Shown here piece by piece: positions 1 to 6,726 of a stretch of 10,802 nucleotides of DNA. The stretch is taken from the NCBI GenBank assembly GCA_964424455.1, contig CAYRJA010000106.1:1-10802 (forward strand). Reading direction: 5' to 3'. A model generated the notes under the pieces. The model ran no database searches and was not told where the DNA came from. It was given only the letters and a program-made list of their open reading frames with translations. The translations under genes and the position numbers were made by a program. This DNA is from CAYRJA01 sp964424455 (lineage in GTDB: Bacteria > Bacteroidota > Bacteroidia > Chitinophagales > UBA10324). The number at the start of each line of letters is the position of its first letter. Positions within the stretch are counted from its first letter, which is position 1.

Positions 1-508
1 GGGATGCCTACAAACGTTGGAGAGTTATTTTTATAAGTAGTGTTAGGAATAAACGTAGCATAGGTGGCCCCCATCATATCGTCAATATTTACCTGACCAC
101 TGGTTCGGCAACATCTTACATAGGTAACAATATACCCTGTGGCAGAAGGTTTGGGAACAGAAATATTCACTTCGTAAATAGCCTGTTCAATTCCGATATT
201 GGGAGTAAATGAACATCCGCTTCCGGAGGGAGGAGTTACATCTTTTTTAGAACTCAAGTTTACCTGGTGACTGCTTACTTTAGCCTTTGAGTTATCATTT
301 TTATGAACACCTATGGTTATGGGATCATCGAACTGCGTGGCTGACGATTTATCTCGGTACAAAACCAAACGTACCTTGTATGTTTGGGAACTTGAAGTTT
401 CAGAGACATAAGTATAACTCATACTTCNNNNNNNNNNATGTGGGAAGCATAAACAAACGGAGCGCAGAAAAAGCCAATGAGTAAGGATAGTATTTTAAGC
501 AGGCGCAT
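1..508 (-). CDS. Secreted Bacteroidota surface/adhesin-like protein, N-terminal part (runs off left edge, interrupted by gap)
   Basis: The gene starts at ATG 508-506 and reads leftward off the window. Residues 1-21 form a clear signal peptide: MRLLKI, a hydrophobic core, then FVYA before SHI. After the gap at 428-437 the reading continues open to base 1 in another frame, beginning SMSYTYVSE. It contains a VLYRD motif, a lone Cys (SGSGCSF), IEQAIYEV, a Cys pair in VRCCRTSG, then GATYATFIP and NNSPTFVGIP. From memory of the family, this order (SHI.GG, YRD, RCCR, GATY, NSSP) is the N-terminal domain of large exported Bacteroidota proteins, many ending in a gliding-motility/T9SS sorting domain. 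That C-terminus lies outside the window, so sorting and function are inference. The frame change shows that the real gap is 2 modulo 3 bases long. The gene lies 107 bases downstream of sufT on the same strand and may have its own promoter. Confidence 0.8.
428..437. other. Assembly gap (10 N) inside the left-edge gene
   Basis: A run of ten N. It splits the codon after SH (bases 439-438 read AT, so Ile or Met) from a codon ending GA at 427-426. The frames on either side differ, so the true length must be 2 modulo 3. If the family motif SHI-x-G-G holds, as few as 8 bases are missing. Confidence 0.9.
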
Positions 509-548
509 GTAGTTATTTGACTATTACAAATTCTATGACCGTTTCACG

Positions 549-568
549 AATGCAAACGTTGCATTATA
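549..568 (-). promoter_or_regulatory. Possible promoter/operator of the left-edge secreted gene
   Basis: Bases 549-565 form a 17-base inverted repeat with 7-base arms (AATGCAA, spacer ACG, TTGCATT). On the minus strand it overlaps TATAAT at 568-563, about 55 bases before the ATG at 508. No clear TAnnTTTG element is seen in 509-615. The palindrome could be an operator or a small leader hairpin; neither is proven. Confidence 0.25.
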
Positions 569-615
569 CCCGCAATATAAGGCAAATAGGTTACAAAATA
601 CTACCGCTGAGTTTT

Positions 616-969
616 TTACATAAAACCCAACTGAAGCTTGGCAGCCTCACTCATCATGTCCTGTGTCCAGGGCGGATCGAATACCACGTTTACCTCTACA
701 TTCTGAACTCCTTCAATGGCAGACAGTTTCTCCTTTATTTCGGCAGGCATACTTTGGGCTGCCGGGCAAAATGGTGAGGTAAGCGACATGATGACTTCTA
801 TATTCAGATCGTTCGAAACTTTTACTTCGTAAATAAGCCCGAGTTCATAAATATTTACGGGAATCTCCGGGTCAAAAACCGTTTGAATTACCTGTATGGC
901 CTCTTCCTGCACCTGAACCCAGGTTTTTCCGGTATTGGCAGTTGATGGTGGTTTAACTTCTTCACTCAT
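616..969 (-). CDS. sufT: SufT-like DUF59/MIP18 iron-sulfur cluster assembly protein
   Basis: A 117-residue protein of the DUF59 (MIP18-like) family, whose SufT members help mature Fe-S proteins and are often linked to suf operons. Visible hallmarks are DPEIPVNIYELGLIY (about 33-47), the conserved cysteine C68 in TSPFCPAA, SMPAEIKEKL, and VVFDPPWTQDMMSEAAK near the end. It fits the usual single-domain length. I chose ATG 969, two bases after the sufE stop codon; a TTG two codons upstream (975) overlaps that stop and is less likely. As the last gene of the tight suf run it is almost certainly cotranscribed with sufBCDSE. The family assignment is firm. The exact step (cluster transfer or maturation of particular targets) is inferred from relatives. 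Confidence 0.88.
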   Translation of the reverse strand: MSEEVKPPSTANTGKTWVQVQEEAIQVIQTVFDPEIPVNIYELGLIYEVKVSNDLNIEVIMSLTSPFCPAAQSMPAEIKEKLSAIEGVQNVEVNVVFDPPWTQDMMSEAAKLQLGFM

Positions 970-971
970 AC

Positions 972-1400
972 TCAAAGTTGTTTTGCTTTAAATGCCAGTG
1001 CGTAATATTTCATTTGTTTAATCATGCTCGCAAAACCATTGCTTCGTTGCGAGCCTATCATGCGGCTCATGCCTATTTTTTCTATAAAATACAGGTCGCT
1101 TTCCACTATTTCATCGGGTGTGCGGTCGTTCCACACACTAATGAGCAGGCTTATTAATCCTTTGGTGATTTCGGTATTGCTATCGGCTTCAAAATGCACT
1201 TTTCCGTTTTGTACGGTAGGAAATAGCCATACTTTACTCTGGCATCCTTTTACCAGGTACTCTTCGGTTTTGTGCGATTCAGCCATTACCGGAAGTTTAT
1301 GCCCAAGTTCCATCAGGTAAAACAAGGTACTTTCCATATCGCCCTCAAAAAGGGAGAAATTAGCAATAATCTCGTCTTGTTTTTCGCTTATTGTTTTCAC
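972..1400 (-). CDS. sufE: SufE cysteine desulfurase activator / sulfur acceptor
   Basis: A 142-residue SufE-family protein, the usual length. SufE takes the persulfide from the SufS active-site cysteine and relays it to SufB. The acceptor cysteine is C53 in LVKGCQSKVW, matching Cys51 of E. coli SufE. Other family features are the N-terminal helix with EIIANF, a YLMELG stretch, WNDRTPDEI, and IGMSRMIGSQRSNGFASM near the end. The start is GTG at 1400: no ATG occurs in frame before residue 22, and this GTG lies four bases after the rebuilt sufS stop codon (1407-1405). The 4-base and 2-base junctions with sufS and sufT indicate translational coupling in one operon. The call is secure. Confidence 0.95.
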   Translation of the reverse strand: MKTISEKQDEIIANFSLFEGDMESTLFYLMELGHKLPVMAESHKTEEYLVKGCQSKVWLFPTVQNGKVHFEADSNTEITKGLISLLISVWNDRTPDEIVESDLYFIEKIGMSRMIGSQRSNGFASMIKQMKYYALAFKAKQL

Positions 1401-1404
1401 GCAA

Positions 1405-2645
1405 TCAATTCAATCGTTTTAACAGACCTTCCAATGCCTGCAATAATGTGTTTACTTCGTTCATGGTATTGTAAACGGCAAACGAAGCCCTCACGGTTCC
1501 TTCAATGCCAAAACGCTTCATAAGGGGCTGCGTACAATNNNNNNNNNNTCCAGCATCATTCCGGTATCAAACGGGTGCTGCCCCGGAAGTAAAAATGACT
1601 GAACAGATACTTTTTGCGAAGCAGTGCCGATTAAATGTATCTTATTATTGAACGAATTATTCATTTCATGAATCCCGGATACAAAAGCACTCAACAACTC
1701 GTTTTCGTGTGCGGCTATAGATGCTTTGCCAAGGCTGTTTATAAAATCAATAGCACTTCTAAACGCAATCACATCGGCAATATTGGGTGTGCCGGCTTCA
1801 AATTTATACGGGATTTCGTTCCAGGTGGTTTTTTCAAAAGTTACTTCTTTAATCATCTCCCCTCCGCCCTGGTAAGGGGGCATTTGCTCCAGCAATTCGC
1901 GTTTGCCGTAAAGCACTCCCACACCTGTGGGGCCGTATACTTTGTGTGCACTGAAAACAAAAAAATCACAACCTAATTTTTGTACATCAATTTCAAGATG
2001 CGAGGTAGCCTGTGCACCATCAACCACTACTTTTGCTCCTGCGGCATGCGCCTTTGAAATAATTTCGGCCACCGGATTAATGGTTCCCAATGCGTTTGAA
2101 ACATATACTACCGAAACTATTTTTGTTTTGGGCGACAGTAATTTTTCGAATTCGTCCATCAGCAGCTCCCCGGCTTCATTCATAGGAATTACCTTGAGCG
2201 CGGCTCCTTTTTCCTCACAAATTAATTGCCACGGAACAATATTGCTGTGATGCTCCATAGTGGTAAGAAGCACTTCGTCGCCGGGTTTCAGATACCTTTT
2301 CCCCAATGAACTTGCCGCAAGATTAATTGCCTCCGTTGTTCCTTTGGTAAAAATGATTTCGTACGAATGATTAGCGTTGATAAACTCTTTTACTTTTTCG
2401 CGCGATGCTTCATAATCACCGGTTGCCTTCTGGCTGAGTGTGTGAACACCTCTGTGTATGTTAGCATTCGAATGGCGATAGTAATTGGAAATGGCATCAA
2501 TTACTTTCTTTGGCTTTTGTGCCGTAGCGCCATTATCTAAATACACCAGCGGTTTATTGTTAACTGTTTCTTTGAGAATGGGAAATTGTTCCCTGACCTT
2601 CTCAATGGAGAATGTTTTTTTCATATCAGCCGCTAACGTATTCAT
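1405..2645 (-). CDS. sufS: SufS class II cysteine desulfurase (interrupted by assembly gap)
   Basis: PLP-dependent cysteine desulfurase that converts cysteine to alanine and holds the sulfur as a persulfide. Visible features are DNGATAQKP (37-45), TKGTTEAIN, the EHHSN histidines (132-133), VVDGAQATSH (207-216), the PLP lysine K235 in FSAHKVYGPTG, and FEAGTPNIADVIAF. The uninterrupted reading ends at MML (residue 365), where ten N occur. Beyond the gap another frame gives HCTQPLMKRFGIEGTVRASF and a normal SufS C-terminus, stopping at 1407-1405. The catalytic persulfide cysteine is therefore present, encoded at 1536-1534, right beside the gap. About 32 bases (Asp to GHH) are probably missing, giving about 420 residues. 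This is a sequencing gap and not a pseudogene. ATG 2645 is two bases after the sufD stop; ATG 2624 (MKKTFSIEKVR) is a plausible alternative start. Confidence 0.95.
1539..1548. other. Assembly gap (10 N) inside sufS
   Basis: A run of ten N between codons for GMML (plus a GA that probably starts Asp) and the C of the catalytic CTQPL segment (preceded by AT, probably His). The frames differ, so the real gap is 2 modulo 3. Alignment by eye to the family motif D-x-M-G-x-A-x-R-T-G-H-H-C predicts 32 missing bases. Confidence 0.9.
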
Positions 2646-2647
2646 AA

Positions 2648-3991
2648 TTATTTGGTTAATCGTTTTTCAATCCAGGTTTCTAACTGCTTACGGAGTGGTT
2701 CCGGTTTTATGTTGCTGATAACATCCTCCGCAAATGCTAATGTAAGCATAGCACGAGCTGATGCATCACTGATTCCGCGTGTCTTTAAATAAAACAATGC
2801 CTCTTCATCCAACTGACCGGTAGTTGCACCGTGACTGCATTTTACATCATCTGCAAATATTTCTAATTGCGGCTTAGTATAAACACTTGCTTCGTCGCTG
2901 AGCAATATGTTTTTGTTTGTCTGATAAGCATTCGTTTTTTGTGCATCGGTGCGCACCATCACTTTCCCGTTGAACACGGCTCTTGATTGATCGCTCATTA
3001 CACCTTTATAATATTCATTACTGAAACAATTGGAAGCAATATGGTCAACAAGCGTGTGGTTGTCCATAAACTCTTTTTCCTTAGGAAGGTATAATCCATA
3101 CAGATGTGTTTCGCAGCCGGTACTTTGTAACAGTATGTTTAGGTTATTGCGGACAAAAGAACCGGAAAGTGAAACAGTATAAGCATTGTATTTACTGTCA
3201 TGACTCAGTACCGTTTGCGTAGTATGTATAAGTGATGATTGGCTTGCTCCTTCAGATTCCAAATGCTGAATGATATAATGATCCACAACTGCGTTTTCAT
3301 CCAAAATAATCTCACTGACACTGTTTGTCAGTGAAAACTGCTGTCCAATGGCATGATGACTTTCTATAAGAACTGCCTGTGCATGTTTCCCTGCAATGAT
3401 CAGATTGCGCGGCTGTGCAAAAGCTTTTTCCTGATTTTTATCAGAGATAAAAAGGAAATGAACCGGCTTATCCACTACTGCCTTATCAGAAAGATGAACA
3501 AACAATCCATCTGCTGCAAAAGCTGCGTTCACTGCGCTGAACCCGTCACTTTTGTAGTTGGCATAACGGGCAAAATACGGCTCAATCCATTCATAATGTT
3601 TCTTAAGCGCTTCGGCAAAATTTGTAACCGTAACTTTTGAATCTGTTTTCGGGAGAGTAGAAAGGAGTGGATTATAAAAACCGTTTACAAATATTATTCT
3701 GTAACAGTCCAACCCATCAATAAAAAAGGATTTTATTTTCTCTGCAAACCCTGCATCTATTTCTCCTTTTTTGGCGAAATGGAAATCCTCTTTTAGTAAC
3801 GGTTCTACATTGGTGTATTTCCATTCTTCATTTTTCATTGAAGGAAATCCGGTCTGCTCAAAAAAGGCAATGGCTTCTCTTCGTATATTATGAACGGGTA
3901 ATTGCTTAGTGCCATTCAGACTGGTTTCAAAAAGTTTGAAACCGGTTATGAACTTTTCTTTTACTCCCGGAATATTCAGTATTTTTTTCAC
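2648..3991 (-). CDS. sufD: SufD, Fe-S cluster scaffold subunit
   Basis: A 447-residue SufD, partner of SufB in the SufBC2D scaffold. The N-terminal helical part contains RREAIAFFEQTGFP and NEEWKYTNVEPLL (55-67), typical of SufD. The middle is the beta-helix core, and the C-terminal part has FNGKVMVRTDAQKTNAYQTN (340-359), LLSDEASVYTKPQLEIFADD (363-382) and KCSHGATTGQLDEEALFYL. H387 in KCSHG corresponds to E. coli SufD His360, implicated with SufB in cluster assembly. The start is GTG at 3991: the next in-frame ATG is residue 52, far inside the domain, and AGAGAA lies just upstream. It follows sufC by 17 bases and precedes sufS by 2. A strong 9-base-pair hairpin lies within the coding region at 3312-3334. 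Confidence 0.95.
   Translation of the reverse strand: MKKILNIPGVKEKFITGFKLFETSLNGTKQLPVHNIRREAIAFFEQTGFPSMKNEEWKYTNVEPLLKEDFHFAKKGEIDAGFAEKIKSFFIDGLDCYRIIFVNGFYNPLLSTLPKTDSKVTVTNFAEALKKHYEWIEPYFARYANYKSDGFSAVNAAFAADGLFVHLSDKAVVDKPVHFLFISDKNQEKAFAQPRNLIIAGKHAQAVLIESHHAIGQQFSLTNSVSEIILDENAVVDHYIIQHLESEGASQSSLIHTTQTVLSHDSKYNAYTVSLSGSFVRNNLNILLQSTGCETHLYGLYLPKEKEFMDNHTLVDHIASNCFSNEYYKGVMSDQSRAVFNGKVMVRTDAQKTNAYQTNKNILLSDEASVYTKPQLEIFADDVKCSHGATTGQLDEEALFYLKTRGISDASARAMLTLAFAEDVISNIKPEPLRKQLETWIEKRLTK
3312..3334 (-). repeat. Perfect 9-bp inverted repeat inside sufD
   Basis: Arms TCACTGACA and TGTCAGTGA with a 5-base loop, perfectly paired, within the codons for FSLTNSVSE. It is not followed by a T tract on either strand, so it is not a classical terminator. 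A coincidence of codon choice, an mRNA-processing or stability element, or a binding site are all possible. Confidence 0.6.
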
Positions 3992-4008
3992 TTCTCTATT
4001 TGTTTTAA

Positions 4009-4767
4009 TTAACTAACAGCAGCTTCCTGCTTTACCCAATCGTAACCTTTCTCCTCTAATTCCAGCGCTAATTCTTTAGTGCCTGACTTAATAATTTTTC
4101 CTGCGCTAAGTACATGAACAAAATCAGGGGTGATGTAATCAAGCAGCCGTTGGTAGTGTGTGATAATGATGAACGCATTGTGTTCTCCTCTGAGTTTGTT
4201 TACTCCGTTTGCTACGATTCTCAACGCATCAATATCCAACCCTGAATCGGTTTCATCAAGAATACCAAGCTTAGGTTCAAGCACCGCCATCTGAAAAATC
4301 TCATTTCTCTTCTTCTCTCCTCCTGAAAATCCTTCATTGAGTGCGCGGTTCAAAAGCTTCTGGTCTATATCCACTAATTTCATTTTCTCACGAACCAATG
4401 CAAGAAAATCTTTTGCTTCCATCGGCTTCAGTCCTTTCGACTTGCGGGTTTCATTAATCGCTGTTTTCAGAAAGTTGGTTGTACTTACACCCGGGATTTC
4501 TACCGGATACTGAAACGCTAAAAAGATACCGGCGCGTGCCCGGTCTTCAATAGTCATATCCAGAAGATTTTCTCCTTCATACATCACACTTCCGTCTGTG
4601 ATGGTATAATCGGTTCTTCCTGCAAGAACGGAAGCCAAAGTACTTTTACCGGAGCCATTCGGTCCCATAATCGCGTGAACCTCGCCTTTGTTCACTGTTA
4701 AGTTTATTCCTTTCAGGATTTCCTTTCCTTCAATTCCTGCTTTAAGGTCTTTTATTTCGAGTAGCAT
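4009..4767 (-). CDS. sufC: SufC, ABC-type ATPase of the SUF scaffold
   Basis: A 252-residue cytosolic ABC ATPase, normal SufC length. ATP binding and hydrolysis drive shape changes in SufBC2D that expose the cluster-assembly site. Motifs in order: Walker A GPNGSGKS (35-42, Lys41), Q-loop Q86 in LAFQYPVEIPG, the signature region NEGFSGGEKKRNEIFQ (SGGEK 148-152) that marks SufC specifically, Walker B LGILDETDSGLD with catalytic Glu172, and the switch histidine H204 in IIITHYQRLLDYI. No transmembrane segment is present, as expected. ATG 4767 gives MLLEIKDLKAGIEGKEIL, the usual N-terminus. It is separated from sufB by 76 AT-rich bases, the loosest junction in the operon, and from sufD by 17. Confidence 0.97.
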   Translation of the reverse strand: MLLEIKDLKAGIEGKEILKGINLTVNKGEVHAIMGPNGSGKSTLASVLAGRTDYTITDGSVMYEGENLLDMTIEDRARAGIFLAFQYPVEIPGVSTTNFLKTAINETRKSKGLKPMEAKDFLALVREKMKLVDIDQKLLNRALNEGFSGGEKKRNEIFQMAVLEPKLGILDETDSGLDIDALRIVANGVNKLRGEHNAFIIITHYQRLLDYITPDFVHVLSAGKIIKSGTKELALELEEKGYDWVKQEAAVS

Positions 4768-4774
4768 GTTTAAG

Positions 4775-4792
4775 TTTATTATTTATTTATTT
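4775..4792. repeat. Short ATTT tandem tract in the sufB-sufC spacer
   Basis: The 76-base spacer between sufB and sufC holds three tandem copies of ATTT (4781-4792) in a T/A-only stretch starting at 4775. On the sufC mRNA this is an A-rich, unstructured leader 8 to 25 bases before the ATG. Such A-rich leaders can aid translation in Bacteroidota, which often lack Shine-Dalgarno sites. The role here is inferred. Confidence 0.4.
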
Positions 4793-4843
4793 GTAACACT
4801 TCTACAGAATCGTTTTCAAAATTTATTTTATTCCATTCAATCA

Positions 4844-6289
4844 TTATCCGACACTTCCTTCCAAACTAATCGCCAGAAGTTTTTGTGCTTCTACTGCAAA
4901 TTCCATTGGCAACTGATTGAACACATCTTTGCAATAGCCGTTTACAATGAGTGCCACTGCTTCTTCGGTGGCAATGCCGCGCTGATTGCAGTAAAATAAA
5001 ATATCCTCTCCAATTTTTGAAGTGGTTGCTTCATGCTCTACCTGTGCGGTAGAATTGTTCACTTCTATATAGGGGAAAGTATGCGCACCGCATTTATCCG
5101 TCATCAGCAATGAATCGCACTGTGAGAAATTGCGGGCGTTGGTTGCCTTCTTATTCACCTTCACTAAACCTCGATAACTGTTCTGACTTCTTCCTGCAGA
5201 AATACCTTTTGAAACGATGCGGCTCTTAGTATTTTTTCCGATGTGTATCATCTTGGTGCCGGTGTCTGCCTGCTGCATATTGTTGGTAACAGCTACAGAA
5301 TAAAATTCGCCGATTGAATTATCTCCTTTTAAAACCACTCCGGGATATTTCCATGTTACAGCAGAACCGGTTTCCACCTGTGTCCATGAAATTTTAGAAT
5401 TATCTCCCAGACAAATTCCGCGCTTGGTTACAAAATTGTAAATGCCGCCTTTGCCATCCTTATCACCGGGGTACCAGTTCTGAACGGTGCTGTATTTTAT
5501 TTCTGCATTAGCCAGTGCAACCAATTCCACTACTGCTGCATGAAGTTGATTCTCATCACGCACCGGAGCCGTACAACCTTCAAGATAGCTCACATAACTT
5601 CCTTCATCTGCAATAATAAGCGTGCGTTCAAACTGACCCGTATTCTCCGCATTGATTCTAAAATAAGTAGAAAGCTCCATCGGACAGCGAACACCTTTCG
5701 GCACATACACAAATGAGCCATCGCTGAACACAGATGAATTTAGTGTTGCAAAAAAATTATCTGTTTGGGGTACCACACTTCCAAGATATTTCTTTATCAA
5801 GTCAGGATGCTCTCTTATCGCCTCACTCATAGAGCAGAAAATAATTCCCAACTCTTTCAACTTGCTCTTAAATGTTGTAACCACGCTCACACTGTCAATC
5901 ACTGCATCTACCGCCACATTAGACAGGCGCATTTGCTCTTCCAATGAAATTCCTAACTTATCAAAGGTGCGGCGAACTTCCGGGTCCACTTCATCAATAC
6001 TGTTCAATTTCTTTTTCGGCTTAGGCGCTGCATAATATATGTAGTCCTGATAATCAATCTTGGGAAATTTAACATTCTGCCAATCCGGTTCTTCCTGTTC
6101 AAGCCAGTAGCGATATGCCTTCAGCCGCCATTCCAGCATCCACTCCGGCTCTTTTTTCTTTGCAGAAATAAAGCGGATGGTGTCTTCATTTAATCCTTTA
6201 GGTGCAAATTCCTGGTCTATATTGGATACGAAGCCAAACTTGTACTCGCTGGTGGTGACTTCATTTAATAAGTTGTTCGAGTCTTCCAT
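4844..6289 (-). CDS. sufB: SufB, Fe-S cluster scaffold subunit
   Basis: A 481-residue SufB, the core scaffold on which sulfur from SufSE and iron are assembled with SufC and SufD. Features in order: EPEWMLEWRLKAYRYW (47-62), YVPKGVRCPMELSTYFRIN, SYVSYLEGCTAP with C239, STVQNWYPGDKDGKGG, NFVTKRGICLG, HIGKNTKSRIVSKGISAG, FSQCDSLLMTDKCGAHTFPY with C391 and C400, and VEHEATTSKIGED. By alignment from memory, C239 and C391 match E. coli SufB Cys254 and Cys405, and E420 matches Glu434, residues needed for sulfur transfer and cluster building. The E. coli-type cysteine-rich insert near residue 90 is absent, as in many non-enterobacterial SufBs. ATG 6289 is the first gene position of the operon, below a likely promoter. 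Confidence 0.97.
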   Translation of the reverse strand: MEDSNNLLNEVTTSEYKFGFVSNIDQEFAPKGLNEDTIRFISAKKKEPEWMLEWRLKAYRYWLEQEEPDWQNVKFPKIDYQDYIYYAAPKPKKKLNSIDEVDPEVRRTFDKLGISLEEQMRLSNVAVDAVIDSVSVVTTFKSKLKELGIIFCSMSEAIREHPDLIKKYLGSVVPQTDNFFATLNSSVFSDGSFVYVPKGVRCPMELSTYFRINAENTGQFERTLIIADEGSYVSYLEGCTAPVRDENQLHAAVVELVALANAEIKYSTVQNWYPGDKDGKGGIYNFVTKRGICLGDNSKISWTQVETGSAVTWKYPGVVLKGDNSIGEFYSVAVTNNMQQADTGTKMIHIGKNTKSRIVSKGISAGRSQNSYRGLVKVNKKATNARNFSQCDSLLMTDKCGAHTFPYIEVNNSTAQVEHEATTSKIGEDILFYCNQRGIATEEAVALIVNGYCKDVFNQLPMEFAVEAQKLLAISLEGSVG

Positions 6290-6295
6290 TTAATA

Positions 6296-6339
6296 TCTAA
6301 AATTTAGGATTCAGTTTTCTAATTTAGATTAATTCTAAA
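6296..6339 (-). promoter_or_regulatory. Cluster of inverted TTTAGA/TCTAAA half-sites in the suf leader
   Basis: Five related half-sites lie in 44 bases: TCTAAA 6296-6301, TTTAG 6303-6307, TCTAA 6318-6322 overlapping TTTAGA 6323-6328, and TCTAAA 6334-6339. They form overlapping palindromes just downstream of the likely -7 element and before the sufB start, a position suited to an operator or leader hairpins. No matching regulator is encoded in the window. The AT-rich composition makes chance a real alternative. Confidence 0.35.
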
Positions 6340-6342
6340 ATG

Positions 6343-6375
6343 CAAATGTAAAATAAATTCAGATGAAAAGGTAAA
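6343..6375 (-). promoter_or_regulatory. Probable suf operon promoter (Bacteroidota type)
   Basis: On the minus strand TACATTTG (6350-6343) matches the Bacteroidota -7 consensus TAnnTTTG exactly. TTTA at 6375-6372, 21 bases upstream, is a 3-of-4 match to the -33 element TTTG. The element lies 54 bases upstream of the sufB ATG, giving a leader of roughly 45 bases. Confidence 0.5.
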
Positions 6376-6516
6376 GAATGAGAAGTCTTGGTGTATTCTG
6401 TTTTGCCGCTTAATACATCAGGTTAGTTTACTGCAACTTAGCATTGCTGCTTTATATTGAAACAGAATCGGTTTAAAGAAAAGAAAGGAACAAAACAAAA
6501 TCTTTAACTTGCGCCC

Positions 6517-6569
6517 TTTCTGATTTATGGTTGAATACTTAGTCATCAGTAACAGACTGAAATCAGAAA
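6517..6569. repeat. 10-bp inverted repeat just upstream of tRNA-Arg
   Basis: TTTCTGATTT (6517-6526) and AAATCAGAAA (6560-6569) are perfect inverted copies separated by 33 bases, ending eight bases before the tRNA. A smaller hairpin, TCAGT (6546-6550) with ACTGA (6556-6560), lies in the loop and competes for one base. The rest of the 6376-6576 spacer holds no recognisable gene or clear tRNA promoter. Confidence 0.45.
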
Positions 6570-6576
6570 AATATCC

Positions 6577-6648
6577 GCCTCCTTAGTTCAATGGATAGAA
6601 TGTGAGTTTCCGGAACTCAAGATATTGGTTCGATTCCAATAGGAGGTA
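6577..6648 (+). tRNA. tRNA-Arg (anticodon CCG)
   Basis: A full cloverleaf was folded by hand. The acceptor stem GCCTCCT/AGGAGGT has 7 pairs, the first being G:U. The D arm is GTTC/GAAT around AATGGATA. The anticodon stem TGAGT/ACTCA holds loop TTCCGGA with anticodon CCG at 6610-6612, reading arginine codon CGG. The variable loop has 4 bases. The T arm ATTGG/CCAAT holds loop TTCGATT. The discriminator is A6648, and the D loop carries the A typical of arginine tRNAs. The 3' CCA is not encoded (CAA follows), so it must be added by the CCA-adding enzyme. It lies 78 bases upstream of the methyltransferase gene on the same strand. Confidence 0.96.
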
Positions 6649-6726
6649 CAAAATCAAACAGTCAGGAATTATTGATGAAGTGAGGTTTGATAATATTCCC
6701 TGTCGTTTTAATTTTTCTCTGATTTA

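Noticed and set aside
287..484. Plus-strand open frame of 65 codons across the first gap
   Set aside because: It is antisense to the signal peptide and conserved YRD region of the minus-strand secreted gene and includes the N run.
3435..3453. 8-bp hairpin TTTTTATC/GATAAAAA in sufD
   Set aside because: It is almost all A/T within Lys/Phe/Ile codons; chance is likely, and it is far from any gene end.
6629..6648. tRNA-Arg 3' end as an integration (att) site
   Set aside because: No repeat of the tRNA 3' end and no integrase or other mobile gene is seen; the next gene is a core methyltransferase.
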